From Onthophagus taurus (lineage: Eukaryota > Arthropoda > Insecta > Coleoptera > Scarabaeidae), in assembly GCF_036711975.1 (NCBI RefSeq), contig NC_091973.1, forward strand, positions 5,952,001-6,016,000: a DNA stretch of 64,000 nucleotides. Reading direction: 5' to 3'. Made by a program: the position numbers and the translations under genes. Position 1 is the first letter of the stretch. Each line of letters starts with the position of its first letter. This document shows, piece by piece, positions 11,413 through 22,762 of the stretch. Under the pieces are notes generated by a model. That model did not search any database, was not told the DNA's origin, and worked only from the letters and a program-made list of their open reading frames with translations.

Positions 11413-13260
11413 AATACACAATACTTGTATGAGAAATCGTTTATCTTCACTTCGCCGAGGTCGCTTGCGGGCGAGGCGCTAGATTTGATATCACATCGTC
11501 ATAAAATTAGTTGAGTTGAGGTTCGTGTTGATAATGTATCAATCCCAGTGCCTCCCCCGCAAGCGACCTCGGTGAAGTGACGATAAACGATTTCTCATAC
11601 AAGTATTGTGTGCTTAGTTTACTTTCTAAGACATCAAGAAAACGATTTCATCTAATATCGCCGAGGTCGCTTGCGAGCGTGGCGCTGCATTTAACATCAT
11701 AGCTCCTAAATATAAAATTTCATTGAATTAAGGTTTGTGTTCATAAAGTATCAGACCCAGCGCCTCGCCCGCAAGCGACCTCGGCGAAGTGATGTCTTGG
11801 AAAGTAAATTAAGCACACAATACTTGTATGAGAAATCGTTTATCTTCACTTCGCCGAGGTCGCTTGCGGGCGAGGCGCTAGATTTGATATCACATCGTCA
11901 TAAAATTAGTTGAGTTGAGGTTCGTGTTGATAATGTATCAATCCCAGCGCCTCGGCCAAGACATCAAGAGAACGATTTCATCTTGCTATACAGGCAGACT
12001 ATACTAGGCAGACGATACGGTCTTGCTATTCAAAAATATATCTTGGCCTAACTTATTTTCATTGGCCACTGCTGATTTGAGAATTTTGCGAAGATGGCTT
12101 TCAAGCAATAAACTAACCCTTAACTTAGCAAAAACGAACTTTATAACCTTCTTTACATACAATAGTATACAACTGTCAGTGGACGGTATTGTGATGCATG
12201 CTGATTCATGTCAGTCAATGTTGCCATTGTCCAAAGATTCATAAAGTAAGGTCTGTAAGATATCTTGGTGTGACACTGGACCAGAATTGTAGGTGGGATG
12301 AGCACGTCGACAATGTCTGTAAAAAATTAAGGTCGATGATTTTTAAAATCATACTATTTTGCGATGGCTGAATTAGTTATGAGCTATGGTATTATTGGTT
12401 GGGGAGGAGCTTCAAACATTTACATTGACAAAATATATACATTGCAAAAGCTAATATTAAAAGTTCTTCTTAATGTGGGTGTGAGGTTCCCCTCGAATGA
12501 AGTCTTCCAGAAATCGAATGTCATGTCAGTATACATAATTTATATTCAATCTATTCTACAGTATGTATTAAAATCAAAGACCACTATGCGGAGTGTTGAT
12601 CATGGGCACCATACTAACCACTCACAATTCTGTTCGACAGAATTAGTGGTGTGTTCTCAGTTTACGGACGGTCAACATGGTTGAGGTATAATTGCCTCAT
12701 AATTTGACTATGTGAATGCTGGGATATTACCTTTAATATTGTTTCCTTAATTATTTAGTTATACTTATTTGTTTGATTTAAACTATTTTGAATTAGTGAA
12801 TTTCTTTTTATTTTGATGTGTATTATAAGGAAAACAATAAAGGTTATTATTATTATTTAATATCGCCGAGGTCGCTTGCGGGCGAGGCGCTGGATTTAAT
12901 ATCATAGCTATTAAATACAAAATTTCATTGAATTAAGGTTTGTGTCCATAAAGTATTAGACCCAGCGCCTCGCCCGCAAGCGACCTCGGTGAAGTAATGT
13001 CTTGGAAAGTAAACTAAGTACACAATACTTGTATGAGAAATCGTTTATCTTCACTTCACCGAAGTCTAGCGAAGTCTAGCGCCTCGCCCGCAAGCGACCT
13101 CGGCGAAATGAAGATAAACGATTTCTCATTCAAGTATTGTATATCTACATTACTTTCTAAGACATCAAGAGAACGATTTACCTAAGTATCAGACCCAGCG
13201 CCTAGCCCGCAAGCGACCTCGGCTAAGTGAAGATAAACGATTTCTTAACGATGTCTTGTA
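11413..13260. repeat. Array of CGCCGAGGTCGCTTGCGGGC hairpin repeats
   Basis: At least five inverted-repeat units are present. Unit 1 (about 11415-11612) has arms of about 65-68 bp around a 60-bp loop. Unit 2 (about 11614-11819) shares the GC-rich core but has different outer arms. Unit 3 begins at 11817 and is cut short. Further units lie at 12858-13260. The core of one arm is CGAGGTCGCTTGCGGGCGAG and the other is its inverse. Unit 3 is interrupted by a LINE insertion. Confidence 0.8.
11984..12858 (+). mobile_element. 5'-truncated jockey/CR1-like LINE fragment
   Basis: The fragment begins at the RT catalytic box (ADDTVL at 12007-12024) and continues with LRRWLSSNKLTLNLAK and, in another frame, VRYLGVTLDQNCRWDEH, both typical of the RT thumb region. 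It ends in a short (TTA)n tail. It interrupts a hairpin-repeat unit at ATTTCATCT/AATATCGCC, a junction deduced from the uninterrupted copy at 11650-11665. Several frameshifts make it dead. Confidence 0.75.
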
Positions 13261-13439
13261 AATTAAACCTAAGAGTATAAGTTTCAAACGCAATATTTTC
13301 CAAAATTATTGTTAATTCTTCAATTTCAAGTATTATACTTAATACTAATTCATTTAATAAACATTTTATACTTCTAATTTCCATAAATTATTCAAAACGG
13401 TGTGTTATGGGGGTGTACGTATACTTTTCTGTGTCACAC

Positions 13440-16400
13440 TCTTAGAATCTGATCTGTTTATTCTCACACAAAAAACCAAAAATATTGAGACCAAAATCCC
13501 CTAGAAGACGGAAAGTGTAAACCTTTCACTTTTCTCTTTCTGTAAATTCTGTGATTTTTTATTTCAATCACTATATATTACTATGATTAACTGGTATGGT
13601 GATGTGGCAAATATATTAAAAAAATGATTAATGTAATATGTTATTGAAAAGTAGTAAAAATTGTTTTATGGTAAAATAGTTGTAGTAAAAGTGTGGTGTT
13701 ATTAAAAAAAAGCTGACGGTAGTAAAAAAAAAGAGATATGTATGGTTGACGTGGAAGAAGTGGCGAATAAGAAGAAAGTAGAGAGACTAATTGCGGTTGA
13801 AAAGAGTGGTCTACCGGTACTCTCTCCGCGAGTTAACCCTGTTTAGCGATTTCATTTTTATCAGGGAATGCAAGAGTTGGTGAGTAGCAGGCAGGTTCGA
13901 TCTGCTAGCGCATAGAGCGTTCCGAAAGTCGCCTCTGAAACGGGGACACAAACACATTATGCCCTGGTAATCTCACGTAACTACATATTACTCCGGCCGC
14001 ATTTCCTTTTTGACGTCCTTTCTCTGCTTTCATCGTTCTACCACTACTTCGAGCCGTGGCCTACTACGGTCGACCATCGAAGTGGGTCACTATCGCAAAG
14101 CCGAGTCCCACCATTGCTATTGCTGCATTTTGCTCGTTCACTATGACCGTGCTGTACTAAGTGCTTGCAACGCACAGTCGACTGCTCGGACTTCGCGGAT
14201 CCACGCGTGTTTTATGTGTTTGTGGGCTCGTTCTTCGCCGGCGGTCATCATTGCATCACTACAGGGCATCCGCAGGTCTTCGGGACCTCTTTACGTTCCC
14301 GCAATGCACCCCGAAAACGGATTAATTTTTTCACCACCACCCGGTATGTACTTAAAAAAAAGTAAATCCCTCTTCCTTTGCACACATCTTGTAATGAATC
14401 TTTTCGTAATGATCATTTAGAATAGCCGAGAACCAAATCTCTCGAGAACTTAAAAGTTTTCCTCTCATGGAAAGTTCTCGGCCGAACTTAATAAAGAAAG
14501 AAAGTCGGATCCTTGGTTATTTTTAAAAATGTGCAACGTGCACGCCGGATTCTATAGGGTCATCGGAAAGCCGAGGACGAAAAACGACGAAATATCGAGG
14601 TTAATGGCGAAAATACGCTCCTCGGTATCCTATTTTTACCGGACTCCCAAAAAGAACCCTCCAACTCTAGACGGAGACTTGCAGATTTTCTGCTTATATT
14701 TAGAACAAGTTAGGCATTTGCTTGAATCAATATCGCCGCTCTTGACACAGAATAGGCCAGACTCTAGACCTAGACAACGTTCGGCTAATTTTAGCCAGCG
14801 CACTTTCAATGGAAAGTGAACTATATACAGGGTGGACACTTTCTCTTTATTCAATTATTCTATTTTCTTATTTAATTTTACCTTATTTTATTAATTAGTT
14901 TAATCAAAAATGCAAATTTTGATATATATATAATTAATTTCTAATAATTGTTATTTTATTATACAGGATGGATAATAGAAAAAAAAAATTAAAAAAAGAT
15001 TATGATTCACACTCGTTACTCACGATTAACGATCATTGTTCTTCCTATATCTCTAATATAATTGCCTTCTCTTAACGTTTTATGCATCATCCGTTATTAT
15101 CAACGATAACACGTCATACGGATTTATATGTTAAAATCGATTAAATTTGTTAATGACTAAACTTGAGTGAGAGAAAGAAAATCTAAAAATGGATGTCACT
15201 TAGATGACTTTTCGGTCTTTTATCGCGGTTTGCGATGATATAAGTGCATCGACCTTCGCGTTTAACTCGAAAACAAATTATTATTTGTTAAAATGTAATC
15301 GGTAATAATTTGTGAGGAGCATGAAATCTTTTTAACGTTTTTAAATGATTTTTAGAAAACAAAAATGCTACAAGAAATAAATATATAAAAACAAATCTAT
15401 GTAATGGCCTTGGTTATAAGGCCGGTAAGTAACGTTTACGTATAATGAGAGAATTAAATCTTAGGATGAGTCATCTTTTGATAACTAATTGGCCGCTTAT
15501 GCAATATTACGAAAGATTGATTCACCGGGTAAATTTTGTATCTAATTCTAGCAACGGACGATTGACGATAATTTCTGGAATTGTTTTTCCCGGCTTTCTA
15601 TCTGATAACGTACACATTTTTTTGTACAGAATTAGTAGCTCTGTCACTTCCTTTATGTGTTCTAAAGATAAGGCCTTATCTGCGTATTGTTTTGAATCTA
15701 TTATACACTTAACTCCTCAAATAATTACATTCCAGTTATGCAATACATTTTATTTATTGATTTTTTTTTCTACGCCTCGACAAAAGGTTTATTGACGTAT
15801 ACGCAATTCATCTGATAAAGTCCCCATTTTCGCCTCATTTCAAGTATATTCTGATTGTTCCTTTACTTTTTAAATGGAAAAAGTAATCGCAAATATTTAA
15901 TAAGAAAAAGATTTAAATAAAAATGGGACATTCTCTCGAAATAGAACGTTCATCTCAATAATGTTTATTTAAAAATAGAAAATCGAGAATAGACGGGAGG
16001 AAAACTGAAAGTGGGAAATTTCGTCGATGCCTCTGACCTAGAAAAGTACAGGGTCACCTTTGTAACGTTCAAAACGAGGTTAGTAGATTCAGATTACGTT
16101 AACTGAATCTCTCTTCGTAACATTCAACAATTCTCATTATATTAATTTATATAAATTAATTTGATAAAAACTTTTTTCTTATGAAATCTAAATTTGCTGA
16201 TTTCTATCTATTATATTATACGGGGTACTTGAAATTAAAAACAAAACTTAAAACGAAACAAAGGAGGGTATAAATGCGTTTCCCAGAAATATGTCTACTC
16301 GTAGCACGACAACCAATAACTTTAAGTAGATGGCCTTTAGATTGACGCACACACAAATGTAGCCACGCTCTTACAAAGAAACATAAATATCATTACGAAC

Positions 16401-18070
16401 GCTTCCAATTTCGAAATCATACCTACTCTTAATAATTATTATTTTATGTTTCTAAAATTTATATATTTGTGTATCTTTAACGGTGTTAAAGTTTCTAAAA
16501 TTAACGTCCTCAATAAGAGCGGAACTTTCTTTTAGAATCGACCGGAATAAGAAAGTGCGTGACGTAGGCAGATTTCTAAGTCGCGGATCTAACCGGACCT
16601 CTCTACAAGTAAATATTGTGTAGTTTCTGTTGTGTCCTGCGGGAACCTGCGAGTTCTCGAATCTTCAAGTTCATTGTCTCTTACATAAACGGGCGATTAT
16701 TACGGAAACTTTCTCTGTGGCCACTCGTTACCGTGACTTTGAACGTGTAGAATGTCAAGTTTGACGACATCTCGAATACTAATTTGTTTTCTTATTTACA
16801 ATTAGTTATACCGAATTCCTACATTTTTATTTTAATTAAATATTGAGATGATTATTTTGCAATAGAATGTAGAAAAAGAATGGCATAACAGGCGATTAGA
16901 AAATAAAGTGGTGGGAGATGGCCGTAACCAAGACCTACTTTTCTAATAACGCTTATTATTCTTTAACGTTTTCGTCGGAGAAAGCAGACAAAGAAAGTCG
17001 TCGCGCCATCGCCAATTAAGTATTGTCTTTTTTCGCGTACCTATCCTTTGTTTGATTTTATTTTCTCCGACGTCGGTGCATAACGCGTTTACGGGTACAT
17101 TATGAAATCCGTTATCTACATTATGTCCTTTTTTATGGAACGCTGAAGGTAACAAAGGCGAAATAAGTTGACAACAACAGATTATCCGGTCGTTATCGCT
17201 GATAAGGACAATTGCAAAAACAAATATTCAATCGCGTAATAAAAGTTATTGTCAAACGCGTTTTCTTTGTTACCATCTCAAACGGAATTTAACCCAAAAG
17301 TAACCTTGTTTTCAAACATAAGCCTCAAAATAGAATCTACTAAATTTTCGGAAAAACTGTTTTTTATAAACGACCTCCGACCACGTGCGACGAGATAAAG
17401 CAATAATGATCCAACGTTGCGATAGGTTAGTATTTTTTGCTGATTATTTTATAACGTCCCAAAATAAATTTTAAACTCTATATTGCGTCTCAGAACGATA
17501 ACGAAATAACCTTCGCCGAATAAGTGTCCTTCCCGTATCATCCAAAAGTTGATACATTCCGTTTTAATAACAACATTTAGCACTTTGATACAGGAAGTTA
17601 TACAATCATACTATCCAATCAAACCAATTAAATTTACTACGCATATTTACAATTACAAAAATAACCATTTTCTCATACACATTTTAATCATAACAAAATA
17701 TTATAACATTACAAACATTCTTCAATCAATACTTTCACAAATATTAATTATCAACAACTCTAACAGATAATCAAAAACGTATGATTGTCATACTTGTACA
17801 ACAAGTACCTGCCTAGTGTATGCCTCAATTAGTTTTCTTAGACGCTAATAATTTTATTTTCTTCGCTAGCAAAAAACTAATTCATAAGATTTTTGACCTC
17901 TTCATTTGAAGTAAAGGTGTTAAAATTTGTCCAGTTGATGACATTTGCGACCGAAATTTTACACATCGGATAATTTTTTCTTCCAAAACTGTTGCTTTTC
18001 ACTCAGCGTGCGTGGGTGATTGTTCCGTTAAAATCTCGTCTTGATTTATTCTTTGGTATTGGCAAGAGAA
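13440..18070. other. Gene-free region with one GC-rich patch
   Basis: A GC-rich patch at about 13980-14345 carries an open frame of 136 codons, and 14529-14819 carries one of 96 codons. Neither resembles a known domain, and splice context is unclear. A 116-codon frame at 15445-15795 is also unrecognised. Two TATACAGG-type motifs near 14826 and 14961 look like ends of small DNA elements. An E-box is at 17382-17387. Confidence 0.35.
17382..17387. promoter_or_regulatory. E-box CACGTG upstream of vrille
   Basis: This is the perfect CLK/CYC-type E-box, about 5.4 kb upstream of the vrille coding start. In Drosophila vri is directly activated by CLK/CYC through E-boxes. Single hexamers are frequent by chance, so this is only a candidate. 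Confidence 0.25.
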
Positions 18071-18074
18071 ATTC

Positions 18075-18617
18075 AATATTCCTGTATAAATATATTTAAA
18101 TATACATAAATATATATAAATATATATTAAATATATAAAATATGTATAAATATATATAAAATATATACAAATAAATATAAAATATATATAAATATATAAA
18201 ATATGTATAAATATATATAAAATATATATAAATATACATAAAATATATATAAATATATAAAATATTTATAAATATATATAAAATATGTATAAATATATAT
18301 AAAATATGTATAAATATATATAAAATATATACAAATATATATAAAATATATATAAATATATAAAATATGTATAAATATATATAAAAAATATATAAATATA
18401 TATAAAATATATATAAATATATAAAATATATATAAATATATAAAATATATAAAATATGTATAAATATATATAAAATATATATAAATATATAAAATATGTA
18501 TAAATATATATAAAATATATATAAATATATAAAATATGTATAAATATATATAAAATATATATAAACATATATAAAACATATATATAAACATATATAAAAT
18601 ATATATATATTTATATA
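18075..18617. repeat. A+T-only array (ATATATAAATATATAAA type)
   Basis: About 540 bp consists of short repeats of ATATATAAA / ATATATATAA units, giving long meaningless Tyr/Ile-rich open frames on the minus strand. It is followed by a non-repetitive flank that recurs after the second array at 20.77 kb. Confidence 0.9.
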
Positions 18618-18822
18618 TAGATGAAATTGCAAACTGTTTTCTTAAAAAATTTAAAGTTTATTTTATTTACGAATATTATTTATATATGTCTTTATGAGTA
18701 AAATGACGTAGTGATGTATTGATATTAACAACGATTAAAATTTGTATATAATATAAAAAATGATATTTATTTAATTTATTTTGGCATCGCGACGCATCTA
18801 ACGACGTCCAGATCCCAACACC
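18604..18822. repeat. Duplicated flank, copy 1
   Basis: About 215 bp after the AT array (from TATAGATGAAATTGCAAACT to GACGTCCAGATC) recurs at 21090-21304 with few differences, one being a 9-10-bp indel. AT array plus flank were therefore duplicated together, or belong to one dispersed repeat with a variable AT tract. Confidence 0.85.
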
Positions 18823-18829
18823 GTTCAAT

Positions 18830-20005
18830 AATTTATTTCTTTATACATGAATATACATAGATTTCGTCATTCACTCTGCGTGTCGATCCACGTGAAGTAT
18901 TCATAATCAGAAGGAGTCGATTTTGTGCGTTTTTAAAATATATCTTCCATTAATCAAAGGAGTGATGTAAGTTTCGATTGATACTTTTGATTTTCTGAAA
19001 TGATTCTTTGTATTATATAAAAAATTTTAATATTTATATCTTAAAATTTGAAAGCAACGAAATTAACCGTTTAAAGTGAAAGCATGTAACGAGATGAATA
19101 AAAAAAAATCATAAAACATGGTGGATGAATTTCACTTAATTTTAAGTTTTAGTTAATTTATAAAAAAAGTAAGTCGACGCGAAAACATTTTGCAACCTTA
19201 TCCCTATACGATAATAAAATTTCAATTCGAGATATAACAACGCGTCTAAATAGCATTTGTTTAACCGGACAATTGCGTTTTCGTTTTTGTTTAAACCCGT
19301 TCAGACGCGCAACAAGCCGCCCAATATCTAAATCGTTTATTTATTTATTGCGTCTGGACGCGAGATAACAACTCAGTATGTATAACATAAATGACAAAAG
19401 TCTTTGTCGTCGTGCAAAACGAAAATATGTTTTTCAAGCGCGCATTTTATCAAAACAATTACTTTATAATACCTAGTATATGCAACATTACATTTTTATT
19501 TAATATCATTAAACGATGTCTCAATTGTAAGTTAAAAAATAAAGTAAGTTAAATTATAATTCGATACGTTAATTAATTAAAATTAACAAAATCAATGAAT
19601 CGAAGCAACAGCTATGCTTGTAACATCTTCAACATATTAAATATTAGATAGACAATCGATTTCAAAATCGGTTACTAAATGTATTTGGTAACCTCATTTT
19701 ATGCTTGACGGTCCTGATTGTAGCACCTCGGCTATTTTGTATATAGGTATGTATATATTAAACCTGCTACACGCAATAAGATTGTTTTGGTTCAAGAGTT
19801 CTGCAATATATATAAGCAGAAATACTCAGAACTGATAATATGTCTTGGAAGTAATAAGTGTTAGATACACAATCGGTTATAAAACCGGTTAGTCAAAGTA
19901 TTTTATACGAGGCTACTTGAGACCGAGGCGCTATATTTAAAACCTGCAACATTCATTATATCTTGAAGATATTAAAAACAACTTCAATTATATATATATA
20001 AAAAA
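18830..20005. other. Gene-free A+T-rich spacer
   Basis: No open frame of note. An E-box CACGTG lies at 18889-18894. Two similar stretches near 19630-19690 and 19860-19920 (AATCGRTTWYAAAAYCGGTTA type) suggest a weak local repeat. Confidence 0.4.
18889..18894. promoter_or_regulatory. E-box CACGTG upstream of vrille
   Basis: A perfect CACGTG about 3.9 kb upstream of the vrille coding start. It is a candidate clock E-box and chance occurrence cannot be excluded. Confidence 0.25.
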
Positions 20006-20010
20006 ATATA

Positions 20011-20768
20011 CAGGGTGGTTCAGTTTTTAATCGCGAAATTTTACTAGGACGTAGTACTTGCCAAAATAACACAAGTTTTTTATATAAACATAGGGTCGCA
20101 ACTCCTTTGTTTTCGAGCTATGAGCTGTCAAAGTTGAGCCAAAAATTGACATTTTATCTTTTATTTCGGGTATAAGTAAACCGTAGAATTTGAAATTTTG
20201 TATGTATGTACTACTGGTTAATACCTTATTTTCAACCATACCTTATACTTCCCTAGCGCCCTCTAAGGGGATGAAATTCACAAAAATTCACCAACCTTAA
20301 AGATGATTGTACTGTAAAGCGCTGATATTATTAATAAAAAAAATTTCTTTATAGCTGGCTATGGAAGTTATGCACTTACTAGGATCTAGTACTAACTAAA
20401 TAACACTAATTAATTGTGATTTTCATAAGAAAAATCATAAATAAAATGGATGTCTGTCTGAACAAATTATGTTGTTTTAAACAATATTAAAAAATTGATA
20501 TTCTTGCTTAATAACAGTCAAAAATTATTAATAATCATCAACAATTATGAGGATAACAACCCATATTTTTTTATGTTAATAAAATAATAATAATATAAAT
20601 AATAATCTCTTAGTGTTAAAAGGTTCTTATAAAAAAAATCAAGGTGGTGAATTTCATCACTTTAAAGGGCGCTAGGGAAGCGACCCTATGTTTATATAAA
20701 AAACTTGTGTTATTTTGGCAAGTACTAAGTCCTAGTAAAATTTCCCGACTAAAAACTGAACCACGCTG
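20011..20768. mobile_element. 758-bp non-autonomous TIR element (Tc1/mariner-type MITE)
   Basis: Terminal inverted repeats of about 89 bp lie at 20011-20099 and 20680-20768, starting CAGGGTGGTTCAG and ending CTGAACCACGCTG. A second inverted pair (20249-20298 with 20641-20680, CTTCCCTAGCGCCCT) is nested inside. TATA flanks both ends, consistent with TA target-site duplication. No transposase is encoded. The 70- and 117-codon frames across it are not genes. Confidence 0.75.
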
Positions 20769-20769
20769 T

Positions 20770-21088
20770 ATAAATATATATAAATATATAAAATATGTAT
20801 AAATATATATAAAATATATATAAATATCTATAAAATATATATAAATATATATAAAACATATAAATATATAAAATATGTATAAATGTATATAAAATATATA
20901 TAAATATATGAAATATGTATAAATATATGTAATATATATATAGAATATGTATAAATATATATAAAACATATAAATATATAAAATATGTATAAATATATGT
21001 AATATATATATATAAAATATATATAAAATATGTATAAATATATATAAAATATATAAAAATATATATAAACTTATATAAAATATATATA
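20770..21088. repeat. A+T-only array, second copy
   Basis: Same kind of TATATAAA-type array as at 18.08 kb, about 320 bp, immediately beside the 758-bp inverted-repeat element and followed by flank copy 2. Confidence 0.9.
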
Positions 21089-21089
21089 T

Positions 21090-21304
21090 ATATTTATATA
21101 TAGATGAAATTGCAAACTGTTTTCTTAAAAAATTTAAAGTTTATTTTATTTACGAATATTGTTTATGTCTTTATGAGTAAAGTGACGTAGTGATGTATTG
21201 ATATTAATAATGATTAAAATTTGTATATAATATAAAAAAAGATATTTATTTAATTTATTGTGGCGTCGCGACGCATCTAACGACGTCCAGATCACAACAC
21301 CGTT
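21090..21304. repeat. Duplicated flank, copy 2
   Basis: Near-identical to 18604-18822. It ends with GACGTCCAGATC and CAACACCGTT, after which the two loci diverge. Confidence 0.85.
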
Positions 21305-21307
21305 GAT

Positions 21308-21317
21308 ATTACGTAAC
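21308..21317. promoter_or_regulatory. VRI/NFIL3 consensus box 1.4 kb upstream of vrille
   Basis: ATTACGTAAC fits RTTAYGTAAY at all positions. It begins four bases after the end of the duplicated flank. Vrille binds this class of site, so feedback on its own gene is possible, but that is inference from the motif alone. Confidence 0.4.
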
Positions 21318-21339
21318 CCGAAGGTGACCTGTCAGGGCT

Positions 21340-22745
21340 CTGATTGGTGACTCACAGAGGGTGTTGTCCTCGCCCCCCCTTCTCCCGTTGTGACCGCCGA
21401 CGTCGGCTTCCCCACCACGTCGTCGCGACGCGCCGAACCGACTACACGCGGTATATGCCAACTGAAATCAGTAGTTTTCGAACTGCGCGAGTGAGCGGAA
21501 TTGCTAAAGTAATTGAACGGAATTATATATACATTTTTTCTAAATAAAGTGCGAAGGAATTGTTGTCGCGTATCCGTCAAGATAAAATATTGTTTATTTT
21601 CGACGAATTTGTTAGAAAATTAACAAACGCAAAACTGTTTTCTGGAAAGGAAGTTGTTATTGCCGGTACGTTTTAATATTTTTTTATTGTTGGAAAAATC
21701 AAAAAAAAATTTTTTTTCAAAATTTTTTCTAAAACCCAGTTTGAGTTAAAAAAAAGTTGCTTATACACTTATTTGACTTTATTTAATTATTTTTTAATAG
21801 TTTGCAAACGAAATTTTTTTTTTGTTTACTTGGGCCGTATGCAAACTCGTAAGAGATTTGAAATAGGAACAAAGAGGGGGATTTTGTAACGCGAATTATG
21901 TAATAATGCGGCGAGATACAAGAGGTGAACTAGAATCCCACTACCCTACTTAAGCTCGGTTGCCTCACGTTATTCGGTGTTAACACTCTTCGGCCAAGCG
22001 TAGAACGCGAAGACCTCTTCAGCTCACTATTCGTACCAACCACATAGTTATAATATAAAGAGAGAATCGTCCGAGTGAATCACACTAAAAAGAGAAAAAC
22101 AATATACTTATTAAATGCAATTCTTTGTTTGACGATGATCGTTTTCGAGAAATCCGGTGGCTATTATTAAACGTAATCGTGATACGTAATGGGAAGTTCC
22201 CGAAAACTGTTTTTCCGCGAATCTTTTGTAACATATTTAGTGTCTAGCAACATGGTTTTCTCTGTTGTATACCGTTCGTTTTGATCATTCTTGCGGAACG
22301 GAGTCCGTCGAAATTGCGTAATACCGCCGCGGCGCCTTATCGCGTCTATTAAATAGAGCGACACCTACGCGATCGAAAATTTCGAAAAATGCGCGTCGAA
22401 TTGGAGCGGGGTCACGCGAAACGACGCATTTTATAAAGAGAAGTGGCCTTATTTATAGACGAATTTCGTAACATTATTTTGGAACGCGTCCCTAAGACGC
22501 GTCACACATCGCGCGCGGTGACGTAGCTCAACAATAAAAGAAAGCAACTCTTCTTTCTTTTATTTATTTATTTATTTTTTTTAATGACGCATACGGGTCA
22601 AAGGCAGGTGATTATTCGACCTTCACTTGGCGCGCGGGAAAAACCAGTCCAAACCTTTTTGTTCCTGTTCGCACGAACTCTTCTCCTCTTTCTTACATGT
22701 CTGACTGAACTTCTTTTCTAAATAAATTTTTTAAATTTTTTCTAG
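21340..22745 (+). promoter_or_regulatory. vri: Probable vrille 5' region (promoter, 5' exon and intron)
   Basis: Two GC-rich patches (21340-21500 and 22300-22530) stand out from A+T-rich DNA. They contain TGACTCA, a CCAAT-type box, a TATAAA at 22432-22437 and a half-CRE in GGTGACGTAG. A polypyrimidine tract ending TTTTTTCTAG at 22745 is a good acceptor, so an intron ends there. A possible donor, GCCG|GTACGT, lies at 21665. The frame before that donor is open for about 40 codons but has no ATG. The true transcription start cannot be located from sequence alone. Confidence 0.4.
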
Positions 22746-22762
22746 ATGTTCTAAAGCAACGT

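Larger units (their letters stand above)
11112..13438. mobile_element. Composite element bounded by Tc-like terminal inverted repeats
   Basis: The left end has TGACACAGAAAAGTACACAT. The right end (13411-13438) carries its near-perfect inverse, including ACTTTTCTGTGTCACA. A third partial copy is near 11190-11215. Inside are a hairpin repeat array and a LINE fragment, and no transposase is left. This is either one non-autonomous element that captured repeats or two solo ends flanking later insertions. A clear target-site duplication was not found. Confidence 0.45.

Noticed and set aside
13890-13915. GCAGGTTCGATCTGC resembling a tRNA T-arm
   Set aside because: No acceptor stem, D-arm or anticodon arm fits at the right spacing.
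13980-14420. 136-aa open frame in a GC-rich patch
   Set aside because: Two frames overlap (136 and 66 aa) and neither shows recognisable motifs; it may be a transposon relic but cannot be assigned.
14529-14854. 96-aa plus-strand and 72-aa minus-strand frames
   Set aside because: Overlapping frames on both strands without known motifs; possibly edge of a DNA element ending in ATATACAGGGTGG.
15445-15795. 116-aa open frame
   Set aside because: No domain, no plausible promoter or splice context, and ordinary A+T-rich composition; chance frame is likelier.
18096-18632. 178-aa, 154-aa and 100-aa Tyr/Ile-rich open frames on the minus strand
   Set aside because: They are translations of the AT-only array; the repeat lacks stops in several frames at once.
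20616-20969. 117-aa minus-strand open frame
   Set aside because: It runs from the second AT array into a terminal inverted repeat of the 758-bp element and has no protein character.
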